Below, in pieces: positions 27,159 to 35,265 of a stretch of DNA of 64,000 nt. Positions within the stretch are counted from its first letter, which is position 1. Each line of letters starts with the position of its first letter. The notes beneath the pieces are model-generated. The model ran no database searches and was not told the DNA's origin. It saw only the letters and a list, made by a program, of their open reading frames with translations. Source of the stretch: an uncultured Lachnoclostridium sp. (lineage in GTDB: Bacteria > Bacillota > Clostridia > Lachnospirales > Lachnospiraceae); the NCBI GenBank assembly GCA_905212635.1, contig CAJMFH010000009.1, positions 1 through 64,000 on the forward strand, given 5' to 3'. The position numbers were made by a program, and so were the translations under genes.

Positions 27159-27218
27159 AAATCCCACCGTTTGCTATGAGCCCGGAATCCTGGGTGCATA
27201 TCAAGCGGTGGGATTTTT
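27159..27218. terminator. Bidirectional terminator
   Basis: AAATCCCACCG (27159-27169) pairs with CGGTGGGATTT (27206-27216), T-run follows; the loop contains a smaller hairpin. The second arm overlaps the 3' end of the convergent DUF2752 gene. Confidence 0.7.
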
Positions 27219-27603
27219 ATATGGATAAAATATTTCGTACAACAAACCAGATCACAAGGCCGATCAGATAACCTACGGCGGTTATGTTGATAAATTTCTT
27301 TCGCCAGTGACTTTTTTTAAATTTCGAAAGGGGAAAATAGTAAATCAGAAGTAACCCGAATAGCAAGGGAGTGGACCAGAACAAATAAAGGTTTGCCTGA
27401 CTGGCGTGCTGCCAGTCAAGAAAGGTTAAATAATAAAACATTCGAGTGATTCCACAACCCGGGCAGTAGTATCCGGTTATTTCATGAAAAAAGCACGGTA
27501 TACGAAAAGACGTATACCGTACAATTACTGCATAAACACATCCAATTGCTGCAATAAGGACAATTGGTTTTGTTTTATGCATCTGCAAATTTGTTAATTT
27601 CAT
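27217..27603 (-). CDS. DUF2752 family membrane protein
   Basis: A 128-residue membrane protein (121 residues if the ATG at 27582 is used). It has the DUF2752 hallmark CPGCGITR with a Cys pair between helices 1 and 2, and about three hydrophobic segments. Function unknown. Neither start has a clear ribosome site. The gene overlaps the end of the upstream DUF4234-type gene by 29 nt (or by 8 nt with the shorter start), so translation is probably coupled. Pairs of these two families are common in Clostridia. Confidence 0.8.
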   Translation of the reverse strand: MKLTNLQMHKTKPIVLIAAIGCVYAVIVRYTSFRIPCFFHEITGYYCPGCGITRMFYYLTFLDWQHASQANLYLFWSTPLLFGLLLIYYFPLSKFKKSHWRKKFINITAVGYLIGLVIWFVVRNILSI

Positions 27604-27916
27604 TCTGAATCAATGCGTAGGCGATGATTCCACCAAAAATGAACAGAATCAAGTAAAGTACGCCGCCATTGCTGGATGGCTCGCCATTTTTCTGATGTGC
27701 TGCATCAATTTTCTCGCCGCATTTATATGCCCAGTAAAGACCATAAATACCACATGTAACGATAGTGAGAACTAAGGCAAGAACACCGGAAGTTCCCTGT
27801 TCACCGGAAATTGTATTTGTGTCATCTGTTAAGCAGACAAACCAATACAATCCATAGATACCACATGTGACTAAACTTAAAATGATGCAAAGTGCAATGT
27901 TTCTGTTTTTTACCAT
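27575..27916 (-). CDS. DUF4234-type membrane protein
   Basis: A 113-residue protein with three helices. Two near-identical segments, LVTCGIYGLYWFVCL and IVTCGIYGLYWAYKC, show an internal duplication characteristic of DUF4234. AGAGGAAGAGGA precedes the ATG. Function unknown; likely co-transcribed with the DUF2752 gene. Confidence 0.82.
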   Translation of the reverse strand: MVKNRNIALCIILSLVTCGIYGLYWFVCLTDDTNTISGEQGTSGVLALVLTIVTCGIYGLYWAYKCGEKIDAAHQKNGEPSSNGGVLYLILFIFGGIIAYALIQNEINKFADA

Positions 27917-27954
27917 TCCTCTTCCTCTTTTCTACGATGCGTATTGTAAATACG

Positions 27955-27980
27955 GTCTGTATCGCACCGCAGATACAGAC
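27955..27980. other. Hairpin in the leader of the DUF4234 gene
   Basis: GTCTGTATC (27955-27963) and GATACAGAC (27972-27980) form a perfect 9-bp stem with an 8-nt loop, in the 385-bp gap between the divergent DUF4234 gene and nrdD. No T-run follows on either strand; could be an operator or an mRNA structure. Apart from this and the nrdD promoter region I see nothing in the gap. Confidence 0.4.
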
Positions 27981-28152
27981 TAATCATGTGAATGCTACAA
28001 TATAGCATATGCAAAGAATGCTTAATGAATTCTTTATAAAAAATTTACCATACCATAATGGGAAAGTCAAGATGTATTGTCGAATTTCATGGAAAAAAGG
28101 GGAAATGAACACGCAAATGCCCTATTTCCCTAATTCTACAACTTTAGTACAA

Positions 28153-28208
28153 CTACCATATATTGTATTCGACTAAAAAAATGAGAAAAAAATCACAAGA
28201 TATAGTAG
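28153..28208 (+). promoter_or_regulatory. Two NrdR-box-like sites
   Basis: Two 16-bp sites (28153-28168 and 28193-28208) each match the recalled NrdR consensus (ACACWATATWTWGTGT) at about 12 positions, 40 bp centre to centre, near four helical turns. The second overlaps the -35 element of nrdD. Fits ATP/dATP-responsive repression by NrdR; the nrdR gene is not in the window. Confidence 0.5.
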
Positions 28209-28234
28209 ACAGAAAAAAGCGATAGTGATATAAT
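28206..28234 (+). promoter_or_regulatory. nrdD promoter
   Basis: TAGACA (28206-28211), 17-bp spacer, TATAAT (28229-28234). The transcript would begin near 28241 and soon form a small AGCCG/CGGCT hairpin (28244-28259) in its leader. Confidence 0.7.
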
Positions 28235-28301
28235 ATTTTTTATAGCCGGCTTTTCGGCTTTTATGAACGATGAGTAGGAAAGAGAAGGAAGGAGAATTGT
28301 T

Positions 28302-30428
28302 GTGAAGGTAGTAAAGCGTGACGGAAGAGTTGTGGATTATGACCGCAATAAAATTTTGATTGCTGTACGGAAGGCAAATGCGGAAGTGGATCCATTTGAG
28401 AGAGTATCAGAGGATGATATTGATGGGATCATCGCCAGTATTGAGGGGACAAACCGGGAAACCATTCAGGTGGAAGATATCCAGGATATGATTGAACAGA
28501 AACTGATGGCGGCGGGAAAATTTATTTTGGCAAAGACGTATATTATTTACCGTTATACCCGTGAATTGGTTCGTAAAGCAAATACAACCGATGATTCGAT
28601 CATGAGTCTGATCTCTAACAGCAATAAGGATGTTATGGAAGAGAATTCCAATAAAAATGCGTATATAGCATCGACTCAGAGGGATCTGATCGCGGGAGAA
28701 GTGTCAAAAGACTTGACGAAGCGTGTCTTATTACCGGAAAAGATCGTAAAAGCGCATGAAGAGGGAGTCATTCATTTTCATGATATGGATTATTTTATTC
28801 AGCCGATCTTTAACTGCTGTCTGATCAACATTGGGGACATGCTGGAAAACGGAACCGTTATGAATGGAAAACTGATTGAAAGTCCGAAGAGTTTTCAGGT
28901 GGCATGTACGGTGGTTACGCAGATTATCTCCGCAGTTGCCAGCAGCCAGTATGGCGGACAGTCGGTGGATATCCGTCACTTGGGAAAATATCTGAGAAAG
29001 AGTGCCAACAAATACCGTGACCGTTATCTGGCTACTTTTGGTGAAAGTGTCGATCCGGAGATTCTTGACCGCATGGTAGAAGAGCGGGTAAAAGATGAAC
29101 TTCGTTCCGGTGTACAGACCATTCAGTACCAGATCAATACGCTGATGACGACCAATGGCCAGTCGCCATTTGTTACGCTGTTTTTGAATCTGGACAAAGA
29201 CGATGAGTACATCGAAGAAAATGCACAGATTATCGAAGAAATTCTCCGTCAGCGTCTCGAGGGAATTAAAAATGAAAAGGGTGTGTATGTTACACCGGCA
29301 TTCCCGAAATTAATCTATGTTCTGGATGAGCATAACTGCCTCAAAGGCGGAAAATACGATTACATTACAAAATTAGCGGTACAGTGTTCGGCAAAACGGT
29401 TGTACCCGGATTACATATCGGCAAAGAAAATGCGCGAAAATTACGAGGGAAATGTATTTAGCTGCATGGGATGCCGCAGTTTCCTGTCTCCGTGGAAAGA
29501 TGAAAATGGAAATTACAAATGGGAAGGCAGATTTAATCAGGGTGTTGTCAGTTTAAACCTTCCACAGATCGGTATTTTGGCAAAAGGAAATATGGAATAT
29601 TTCTGGCAGTTACTGGAAGAACGTCTGTCGCTCTGTTTTGAGGCGCTGATGTGCCGCCATCATGCATTGGAGGGCGTGACTTCGGATGTCAGCCCGATTC
29701 ATTGGCAGTATGGTGCGATCGCACGGCTGAAAAAGGGCGAGAAGATTGACAAACTGCTTCACGACGGTTATTCTACGATTTCGCTGGGATACATTGGTTT
29801 GTATGAAGTGACAAAACTGATGGTTGGAGAAAGCCATACAACGCCGAAAGGCAGTGATTTTGCCAAGAAAGTGATGAACCGTCTGCGCCGTGCGACCGAT
29901 ACGTGGAAGGAAGAGACAGGACTTGGTTTTGGCCTTTACGGAACACCGGCAGAATCGTTGTGTTATCGTTTTGCGGAGATTGACAAAGAACGTTTTGGTT
30001 CGATCGAAGATGTGACAGATAAGGGATATTACACCAATTCCTATCATGTGGATGTACGTGAGAAGATTGATGCTTTCCATAAGTTTGAGTTTGAAAGCCA
30101 GTTCCAGACGATTTCCTCCGGTGGTGCGATTTCCTACGTGGAAATTCCAAATATGCAGCACAACCTGCCGGCACTGGAAGAAATTGTAAAATTTATTTAT
30201 GATAACATTCAGTATGCGGAATTTAATACGAAGTCGGATTATTGTCATGTGTGTGGATTTGACGGCGAGATTAAGATTAACAAAGATCTTGAATGGGAAT
30301 GTCCGAATTGTGGAAATAAAGACCATAACAAGATGAATGTTACGAGAAGAACGTGCGGATATCTGGGAGAGAATTTCTGGAATGTTGGAAAGACAAAAGA
30401 AATCAATGCCCGTGTACTTCATATCTAA
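28302..30428 (+). CDS. nrdD: Anaerobic ribonucleoside-triphosphate reductase
   Basis: Class III glycyl-radical enzyme that makes dNTPs from NTPs without oxygen. The 708-residue protein has an N-terminal ATP-cone (KRDGRVVDYDRNKILIAV, allosteric control), the catalytic barrel, a C-terminal zinc site made of CHVCG and CPNCG (about residues 648-672), and the glycyl-radical segment RRTCGYLGENFWN with Gly near 686. GTG start at 28302 after AAGGAGA. First gene of nrdD-nrdG-dut-pap, a nucleotide-supply operon. Confidence 0.96.
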   Translation: MKVVKRDGRVVDYDRNKILIAVRKANAEVDPFERVSEDDIDGIIASIEGTNRETIQVEDIQDMIEQKLMAAGKFILAKTYIIYRYTRELVRKANTTDDSIMSLISNSNKDVMEENSNKNAYIASTQRDLIAGEVSKDLTKRVLLPEKIVKAHEEGVIHFHDMDYFIQPIFNCCLINIGDMLENGTVMNGKLIESPKSFQVACTVVTQIISAVASSQYGGQSVDIRHLGKYLRKSANKYRDRYLATFGESVDPEILDRMVEERVKDELRSGVQTIQYQINTLMTTNGQSPFVTLFLNLDKDDEYIEENAQIIEEILRQRLEGIKNEKGVYVTPAFPKLIYVLDEHNCLKGGKYDYITKLAVQCSAKRLYPDYISAKKMRENYEGNVFSCMGCRSFLSPWKDENGNYKWEGRFNQGVVSLNLPQIGILAKGNMEYFWQLLEERLSLCFEALMCRHHALEGVTSDVSPIHWQYGAIARLKKGEKIDKLLHDGYSTISLGYIGLYEVTKLMVGESHTTPKGSDFAKKVMNRLRRATDTWKEETGLGFGLYGTPAESLCYRFAEIDKERFGSIEDVTDKGYYTNSYHVDVREKIDAFHKFEFESQFQTISSGGAISYVEIPNMQHNLPALEEIVKFIYDNIQYAEFNTKSDYCHVCGFDGEIKINKDLEWECPNCGNKDHNKMNVTRRTCGYLGENFWNVGKTKEINARVLHI

Positions 30429-30447
30429 GTGGTGAGGAATAAAAACT

Positions 30448-30969
30448 ATGAATTATGCAGATATTAAGCAATATGATGTGGCAAATGGCTTGGGAATCCG
30501 AGTTTCCTTGTTTGTCAGCGGCTGTACACATCATTGTAAAAACTGCTTTAATAAAGAAACCTGGGATTTCCATTTCGGAAATCCCTTTACCGAAGCAGAG
30601 ATTGAAAAAATCTTAGAATATTTGAAACCATCGTATGTATCGGGGCTGTCATTGCTCGGGGGAGAACCGTTTGAACCGGAAAATCAGGCGGGGCTTCTGA
30701 GACTGGTAAAAAAAGTGAAACAAGTGTACCCGGACAAAGACATCTGGTGTTATACCGGATATCTGTTTGATGAGGATATCTGTGGGAAAATGCTGGATCA
30801 GGTGCCGGAAACCAGAGAATTTTTGTCCTGTATCGATGTTTTGATTGATGGACCATTTATTGAAGAACGCAAAAATTTAAAAGTACGTTTCCGTGGTTCT
30901 GATAATCAGCGGATCATTGACGTCAAAAAGACGATGGAAGCCGGAGAGATCGTTCTCTGGGAAGAATAA
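30448..30969 (+). CDS. nrdG: Anaerobic ribonucleotide reductase activating protein
   Basis: Radical-SAM activase that puts the glycyl radical on NrdD. The 173-residue protein shows the CxxxCxxC iron-sulfur motif at Cys26, Cys30 and Cys33 (CTHHCKNC), followed by LLGGEPFEPEN, the SAM-binding GGE motif. Starts 19 nt after nrdD, so co-expression with its partner is clear. Confidence 0.95.
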   Translation: MNYADIKQYDVANGLGIRVSLFVSGCTHHCKNCFNKETWDFHFGNPFTEAEIEKILEYLKPSYVSGLSLLGGEPFEPENQAGLLRLVKKVKQVYPDKDIWCYTGYLFDEDICGKMLDQVPETREFLSCIDVLIDGPFIEERKNLKVRFRGSDNQRIIDVKKTMEAGEIVLWEE

Positions 30970-30989
30970 AGAAAAGTGAGGAAAAAAAC

Positions 30990-31433
30990 GTGCAGAAAAC
31001 AAAAATTGATTTTAAAAAATTACATAAAAATGCGCATATTCCAACGTATGGGACAGAATATGCCGCAGGAGCCGATCTTTATGCGTGTCTGGAACAGCCG
31101 GTGTGTGTAGCTGCCGGAAAGACAGAATTTATTCCGACGGGAATCGCGATGTCAATCCCGGAAGGACTTGTAGGGCTTATCTATGCAAGAAGCGGCATGG
31201 CATGTAAAAAAGGTCTTGCGCCGGCAAATAAAGTAGGTGTTATTGATTCCGATTATCGTGGAGAAATTATGGTGGCATTACATAATCATTCTACTCAGGA
31301 TATCGTCGTTGAAAATGAAGAGCGGGTAGCACAAATGGTCATTGCTCCGTATCTTTATGCGGTTTATGAAGAAGTAAACGAACTGGATGAAACGGTACGT
31401 GGGGAAGGTGGTTTTGGATCTACCGGAAAATAG
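30990..31433 (+). CDS. dut: dUTP diphosphatase
   Basis: Hydrolyses dUTP to dUMP, keeping uracil out of DNA and feeding thymidylate synthesis. The 147-residue trimeric-type dUTPase has the expected motifs: AAGADLYA (1), ARSGMACKKGL (2), GVIDSDYRGE (3), RVAQMVI (4) and the C-terminal RGEGGFGSTGK (5), which closes over the active site. GTG start at 30990, 20 nt after nrdG. Confidence 0.95.
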   Translation: MQKTKIDFKKLHKNAHIPTYGTEYAAGADLYACLEQPVCVAAGKTEFIPTGIAMSIPEGLVGLIYARSGMACKKGLAPANKVGVIDSDYRGEIMVALHNHSTQDIVVENEERVAQMVIAPYLYAVYEEVNELDETVRGEGGFGSTGK

Positions 31434-31445
31434 GAGGTATTGCGT

Positions 31446-32903
31446 ATGCTTGAACAAGTGGATGTAGACAAAAAGATGTCGAAAGACGACTATGAGAAAA
31501 AGATGGAGTCTCTTTCTACGAGACTGGGGGAATTACAGCGAAAATGCCGGGAGCAGAAAATTCCGGTTATGGTAACATTTGATGGAGTGGATGCCGCAGG
31601 AAAAGGCACGATGATCAATCGTGTGATTCAATTTTTAGATCCCCGAGGCTACCGGGTTTTTACAACCGGTAAAGCAGGAGAGGAAGAGAGGATGCGTCCC
31701 TATTTTTGGCGGTTCTTTACAAAAACTCCGGAAAAAGGAAGGATGCATATCTTTGACCAAAGCTGGTATCGTGGTGTGTATGAAGGTGAGATTGGGGAAA
31801 AAGATGCCACAGAGTTTGAAAAAATGCTCATACAGGACGGTACATTGATTGTAAAATTTTTCCTTTTAATCTCAGCAAAAGAGCAGAAAAAACGTCTGGA
31901 AAAGATGGAAAAAGACGAAGACACCAGATGGCGTGTGTGTAAACAGGAAAAAGAAAATAATAAAAATTACGCAGAGTGCTTGAAAAGGCAGGATTCGATC
32001 TTGGTGCATTCCGATATTGCGGAGTCTCCGTGGGTCATTGTGGAAAGCACCGATAAACTGTATGCTGCATGCAAAATCGTATCTACACTGGTAACTCGTA
32101 TGGAAGAAGCGTTACAGGCAAGTCAGTCACCTAAAAAAGAAGCTGCCAGACTGCCGGAGACGGAAGAATGTTTCCGCAATGGTGTTCTTCATGGGATTGA
32201 TCTGTCAAAGTCAATGACAAAAGAAGAGTATCAGGTGGAAAAGAAAAAGCTGCAGAAGAAACTGCGCTCTTTGCACAATCAGATGTATTTGAAACGACTG
32301 CCGGTGGTTCTTGCTTTTGAAGGATGGGATGCAGGAGGAAAGGGAGGCGCAATCAAACGGCTTACCCAGGCGATGGATCCACGTGGGTATGAAGTGGTTC
32401 CGACCGCATCGCCAAATGATATCGAAAAGGCCCATCATTATCTGTGGAGATTCTGGGAAAAATTTCCAAAAGCCGGTCATATGGCGATCTTTGACCGTAC
32501 CTGGTATGGAAGAGTGCTGGTCGAACGTGTCGAAGGTTTTGCAACCGAGAGTGAGTGGAAACGGGCTTACCGCGAGATCAACGACATGGAAGAACAGATT
32601 ACCAATGCAGGAGGGATTTTGCTGAAATTCTGGATGCACATTGATAAGGATGAGCAGGAACGGCGTTTCCATGAGAGAGAGCAGATCCCGGAAAAGCAGT
32701 GGAAGATTACAGACGAGGACTGGAGAAACCGCGCAAGATGGGACGACTATGAAAAAGCCGTAGATGAGATGATCTTACGCACCTCGACAGAGTCTGCACC
32801 GTGGATCGTGGTGGAGGGAAACAGTAAGTATTACGCCCGGATCAAGGTGTTGAAAACGGTAGTAGATGCCATTGAACAAAAATTAAAAGAAATGCAGGAA
32901 TAA
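31446..32903 (+). CDS. pap: Polyphosphate:AMP phosphotransferase (two PPK2 domains)
   Basis: Cytoplasmic enzyme that uses polyphosphate to turn AMP into ADP (class II PPK2). The 485-residue protein carries two PPK2 domains in tandem: one with Walker A GVDAAGKGTM and IFDQSWYRG, one with GWDAGGKGGAIK and IFDRTWYGRVLVERV. In known class II enzymes the C-terminal domain is the active one. AGGAGG is 8 nt before the ATG at 31446; the TTG at 31440 is too close. Last gene of the nrd operon, suggesting that it feeds nucleotide phosphorylation for dNTP synthesis (inference). Confidence 0.9.
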   Translation: MLEQVDVDKKMSKDDYEKKMESLSTRLGELQRKCREQKIPVMVTFDGVDAAGKGTMINRVIQFLDPRGYRVFTTGKAGEEERMRPYFWRFFTKTPEKGRMHIFDQSWYRGVYEGEIGEKDATEFEKMLIQDGTLIVKFFLLISAKEQKKRLEKMEKDEDTRWRVCKQEKENNKNYAECLKRQDSILVHSDIAESPWVIVESTDKLYAACKIVSTLVTRMEEALQASQSPKKEAARLPETEECFRNGVLHGIDLSKSMTKEEYQVEKKKLQKKLRSLHNQMYLKRLPVVLAFEGWDAGGKGGAIKRLTQAMDPRGYEVVPTASPNDIEKAHHYLWRFWEKFPKAGHMAIFDRTWYGRVLVERVEGFATESEWKRAYREINDMEEQITNAGGILLKFWMHIDKDEQERRFHEREQIPEKQWKITDEDWRNRARWDDYEKAVDEMILRTSTESAPWIVVEGNSKYYARIKVLKTVVDAIEQKLKEMQE

Positions 32904-32906
32904 ATA

Positions 32907-32947
32907 AAGGAACTCTTTGCCAAGGTGTGACAGAGAGTTCCTTTTTT
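32907..32947. terminator. Bidirectional terminator of the nrd operon and glmS
   Basis: AAGGAACTCT (32907-32916) pairs with AGAGTTCCTT (32934-32943) and six T residues follow; the minus-strand copy also has a T-rich tail. Confidence 0.8.
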
Positions 32948-32950
32948 GGA

Positions 32951-34774
32951 TTATTCCACCGTTACGGATTTTGCCAGATTTCTTGGCTGGTCGACATTCA
33001 GTCCTTTTTCCACCGCGGCATAATATGCCAAATATTGTAAAATGACAACGGATACAAATGGAGTAAACAGAGGATCTGTTTCCGGCAAAATGATCTGATG
33101 GTCACATAAGCTGGCATCTACAGAAGCGCTGCTATCTGTGATCAGAATAACTCTGGCTCCCCGCGAGCGGACTTCCTGAACATTGGAAATGACTTTTGCA
33201 TATACATCCGGCTGAGTCGCAAGTGCAATGACAGGAACGTGATCGGTTATCAAGGAGATCGTTCCGTGTTTTAATTCTCCGGCGGCGTAGGCTTCTGAAT
33301 GAATGTAACTAATTTCTTTTAATTTCAATGACCCTTCACAGGAGAGGGCATAATCCAAGCCCCTTCCGATAAAGAAAATATCCGATGCCTTTGCCAGATG
33401 GTGTGCGATGCTTTCTGCCTGATTGTCAAAGGAGAGAGCTTCTTCGACGGCATTTGTCACATGGATCAGAGAAGACATATATTGTTTGGTTATTTCTTTC
33501 GATTGTTTTCCGGTAACATAAGCAAGTCGGAAGGCAATCAGGTACATGACCGCAAGCTGGACGGAATAGGCTTTTGTGCTGGCAACAGCAATTTCCGGAC
33601 CGGCATGTGTATATAAGACGTAATCGCTTTCGCGTGCAATCGAAGAGTTTTTAACATTTACTACCGACAGGGTTTTAGCTCCTCGTTCTTTTGCCAGTTT
33701 GAGCGCAGCGAGAGTGTCAGCAGTCTCTCCCGACTGGGAAATGGTGATCAAAAGCGTGTTTTCATCTACAATAGGATCCTGATACCGGAATTCAGAAGCG
33801 ATTTCCACGGTAACCGGGATGCGTGCCAGACGTTCGATCAGATTGCGTCCGATCAAACCGGCATGCATGGCAGTTCCGCAGGCGGCGATGATAATGCGGT
33901 CAATGCCGGTAAAAACTTCGTCGGATACGTTGTCTGCCGTAAAGTCCGGAAGTCCGTTTTTGACACGCGGTTTGATCGTATTTTGGAGTGCTTCCGGCTG
34001 CTCGTGAATTTCTTTCATCATGAAATACTCATAGCCGCCTTTTTTGGCAGCTCCGATGTCCCAGTTGATATGGTGGATCGTTGGTCCGTAGATCTCACCG
34101 TCTTCATTTTTTACAATAATTTCCTCTTTTGTCAATTTGGCAAGATGATTTTCTTTCAAAACAAAGTAATGTTTCGTATGATTGACCAAAGCGACAACGT
34201 CGGATGCGATGATCGATCCTTTGTCAGTATGGGCAGCGACCAATGGACTGGCATTTCGGATGGCATAGATCGTATCCGGAATGTCTGAAAACATAATACA
34301 GAACCCATAGGCTCCGGTAAATTTGGAAACTGCTTCCCGGATGGCAGCTTCCGGATCTCCGTGATAGCAGTCATCCATCACCATGGCGGCAATCTCTGTG
34401 TCCGTCTGGGAAACGGGATATTTTCCCTTTTTTACCAATTCTTCCTGCAACTCCTGATAATTTTCAATGATCCCATTATGAATCAAAGTAACTTTTCCCG
34501 CCGTGTGAGGGTGGGCGTTGGTATGGGAAACACCCCCGTGAGTAGCCCAGCGTGTATGCCCGATACCGCAGGAGGAAGCCCCGGCTACCGCCTGCTTTTT
34601 TACAAGTTCACGCAGAGCAGAGACTTTACCTACGGTTTTTATTGTTTCAATTGTTCCCTTATGAAAATAAGCAATGCCGGCACTGTCGTAGCCGCGGTAT
34701 TCCAACGTCTGCAATCCGTCTACAATTGCCTTTTTTGCATCAATATCACCAACATATCCTATAATTCCACACAT
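32951..34774 (-). CDS. glmS: Glucosamine-6-phosphate synthase (isomerizing)
   Basis: Makes glucosamine-6-phosphate from fructose-6-phosphate and glutamine, the entry to cell-wall amino sugars. The 607-residue enzyme begins MCGIIGYVGD; Cys after the initiator Met is the glutaminase nucleophile, with GHTRWATHG nearby. The C-terminal half has two SIS sugar-isomerase domains (SQSGETADTLAAL, IGRGLDYALSCEGSLKLKE) and ends with LAKSVTVE. The ATG at 34774 is 7 nt after GGAGG and exposes the Cys at position 2; the upstream ATG at 34780 would not. Controlled by a leader ribozyme. Confidence 0.97.
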   Translation of the reverse strand: MCGIIGYVGDIDAKKAIVDGLQTLEYRGYDSAGIAYFHKGTIETIKTVGKVSALRELVKKQAVAGASSCGIGHTRWATHGGVSHTNAHPHTAGKVTLIHNGIIENYQELQEELVKKGKYPVSQTDTEIAAMVMDDCYHGDPEAAIREAVSKFTGAYGFCIMFSDIPDTIYAIRNASPLVAAHTDKGSIIASDVVALVNHTKHYFVLKENHLAKLTKEEIIVKNEDGEIYGPTIHHINWDIGAAKKGGYEYFMMKEIHEQPEALQNTIKPRVKNGLPDFTADNVSDEVFTGIDRIIIAACGTAMHAGLIGRNLIERLARIPVTVEIASEFRYQDPIVDENTLLITISQSGETADTLAALKLAKERGAKTLSVVNVKNSSIARESDYVLYTHAGPEIAVASTKAYSVQLAVMYLIAFRLAYVTGKQSKEITKQYMSSLIHVTNAVEEALSFDNQAESIAHHLAKASDIFFIGRGLDYALSCEGSLKLKEISYIHSEAYAAGELKHGTISLITDHVPVIALATQPDVYAKVISNVQEVRSRGARVILITDSSASVDASLCDHQIILPETDPLFTPFVSVVILQYLAYYAAVEKGLNVDQPRNLAKSVTVE

Positions 34775-34904
34775 AATCATTCCTCCAGATCAATTAAATT
34801 TTGGCAACCAAAAGACAGAACCCGGAAAAAGGTCCTTTTCTTCTAAGTTATTCATTGTGTTTGTTTGGGAATATGATCTGTACGAATTTTGTGTGACAGT
34901 TGCC

Positions 34905-35050
34905 TGCTGATTTGTATCGTACATAACGTATATCATAGAAATACGGGAGAGTATCCGCCGAATTTTCGATACCTGCGTAAGGCAGGATGTGTGAGATGCC
35001 ACATGCTCTCCAGCCTCGTCAACCCCATTCAGGGTCTGGCGCTAAGTTTA
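34905..35050 (-). ncRNA. glmS ribozyme
   Basis: Read on the minus strand, the leader has AGCGCC at 35043-35038 (self-cleavage expected between 35043 and 35042), then a short hairpin CCC/GGG, the conserved TTGACGAGG, TGGAG, then TCGAAAATTCGGCGGAT and CTCTCCCG, which match the recalled Bacillus glmS ribozyme core in order. It cleaves the mRNA when glucosamine-6-phosphate binds. Relative to that core there is an extra ~35-nt insert with two small hairpins. The 3' limit is approximate. Confidence 0.88.
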
Positions 35051-35112
35051 TCGCATTGCGAAAGCATTTCTGCTGTAGTGTGTTACTCCTTTCTTATCTC
35101 AAAAACAATTGC

Positions 35113-35141
35113 ATGATAGCATACTGGGATAAAAAAGTCAA
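35113..35141 (-). promoter_or_regulatory. glmS promoter
   Basis: On the minus strand TTGACT (35141-35136), 17-bp spacer, TATCAT (35118-35113). Leader length about 330 nt, holding the ribozyme. Confidence 0.7.
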
Positions 35142-35157
35142 GAAGCACAAATAATGA

Positions 35158-35186
35158 TTGCAAAAATAGGAAAAATATGGTAAAAT
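35158..35186 (+). promoter_or_regulatory. Promoter of the toxin/immunity island
   Basis: TTGCAA (35158-35163), 17-bp spacer, TAAAAT (35181-35186), 80 nt before the first island gene and divergent from glmS. Confidence 0.55.
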
Positions 35187-35265
35187 GATTTTCGGATATA
35201 CAACTATAAATAAATCGTTAATATTATAGACGATTTGTAAAAAAATAACAGAAGGGAATCAATAT

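Noticed and set aside
29610..30422. 270-codon minus-strand frame opposite nrdD
   Set aside because: Shadow of nrdD codon usage; no start signal or family resemblance.
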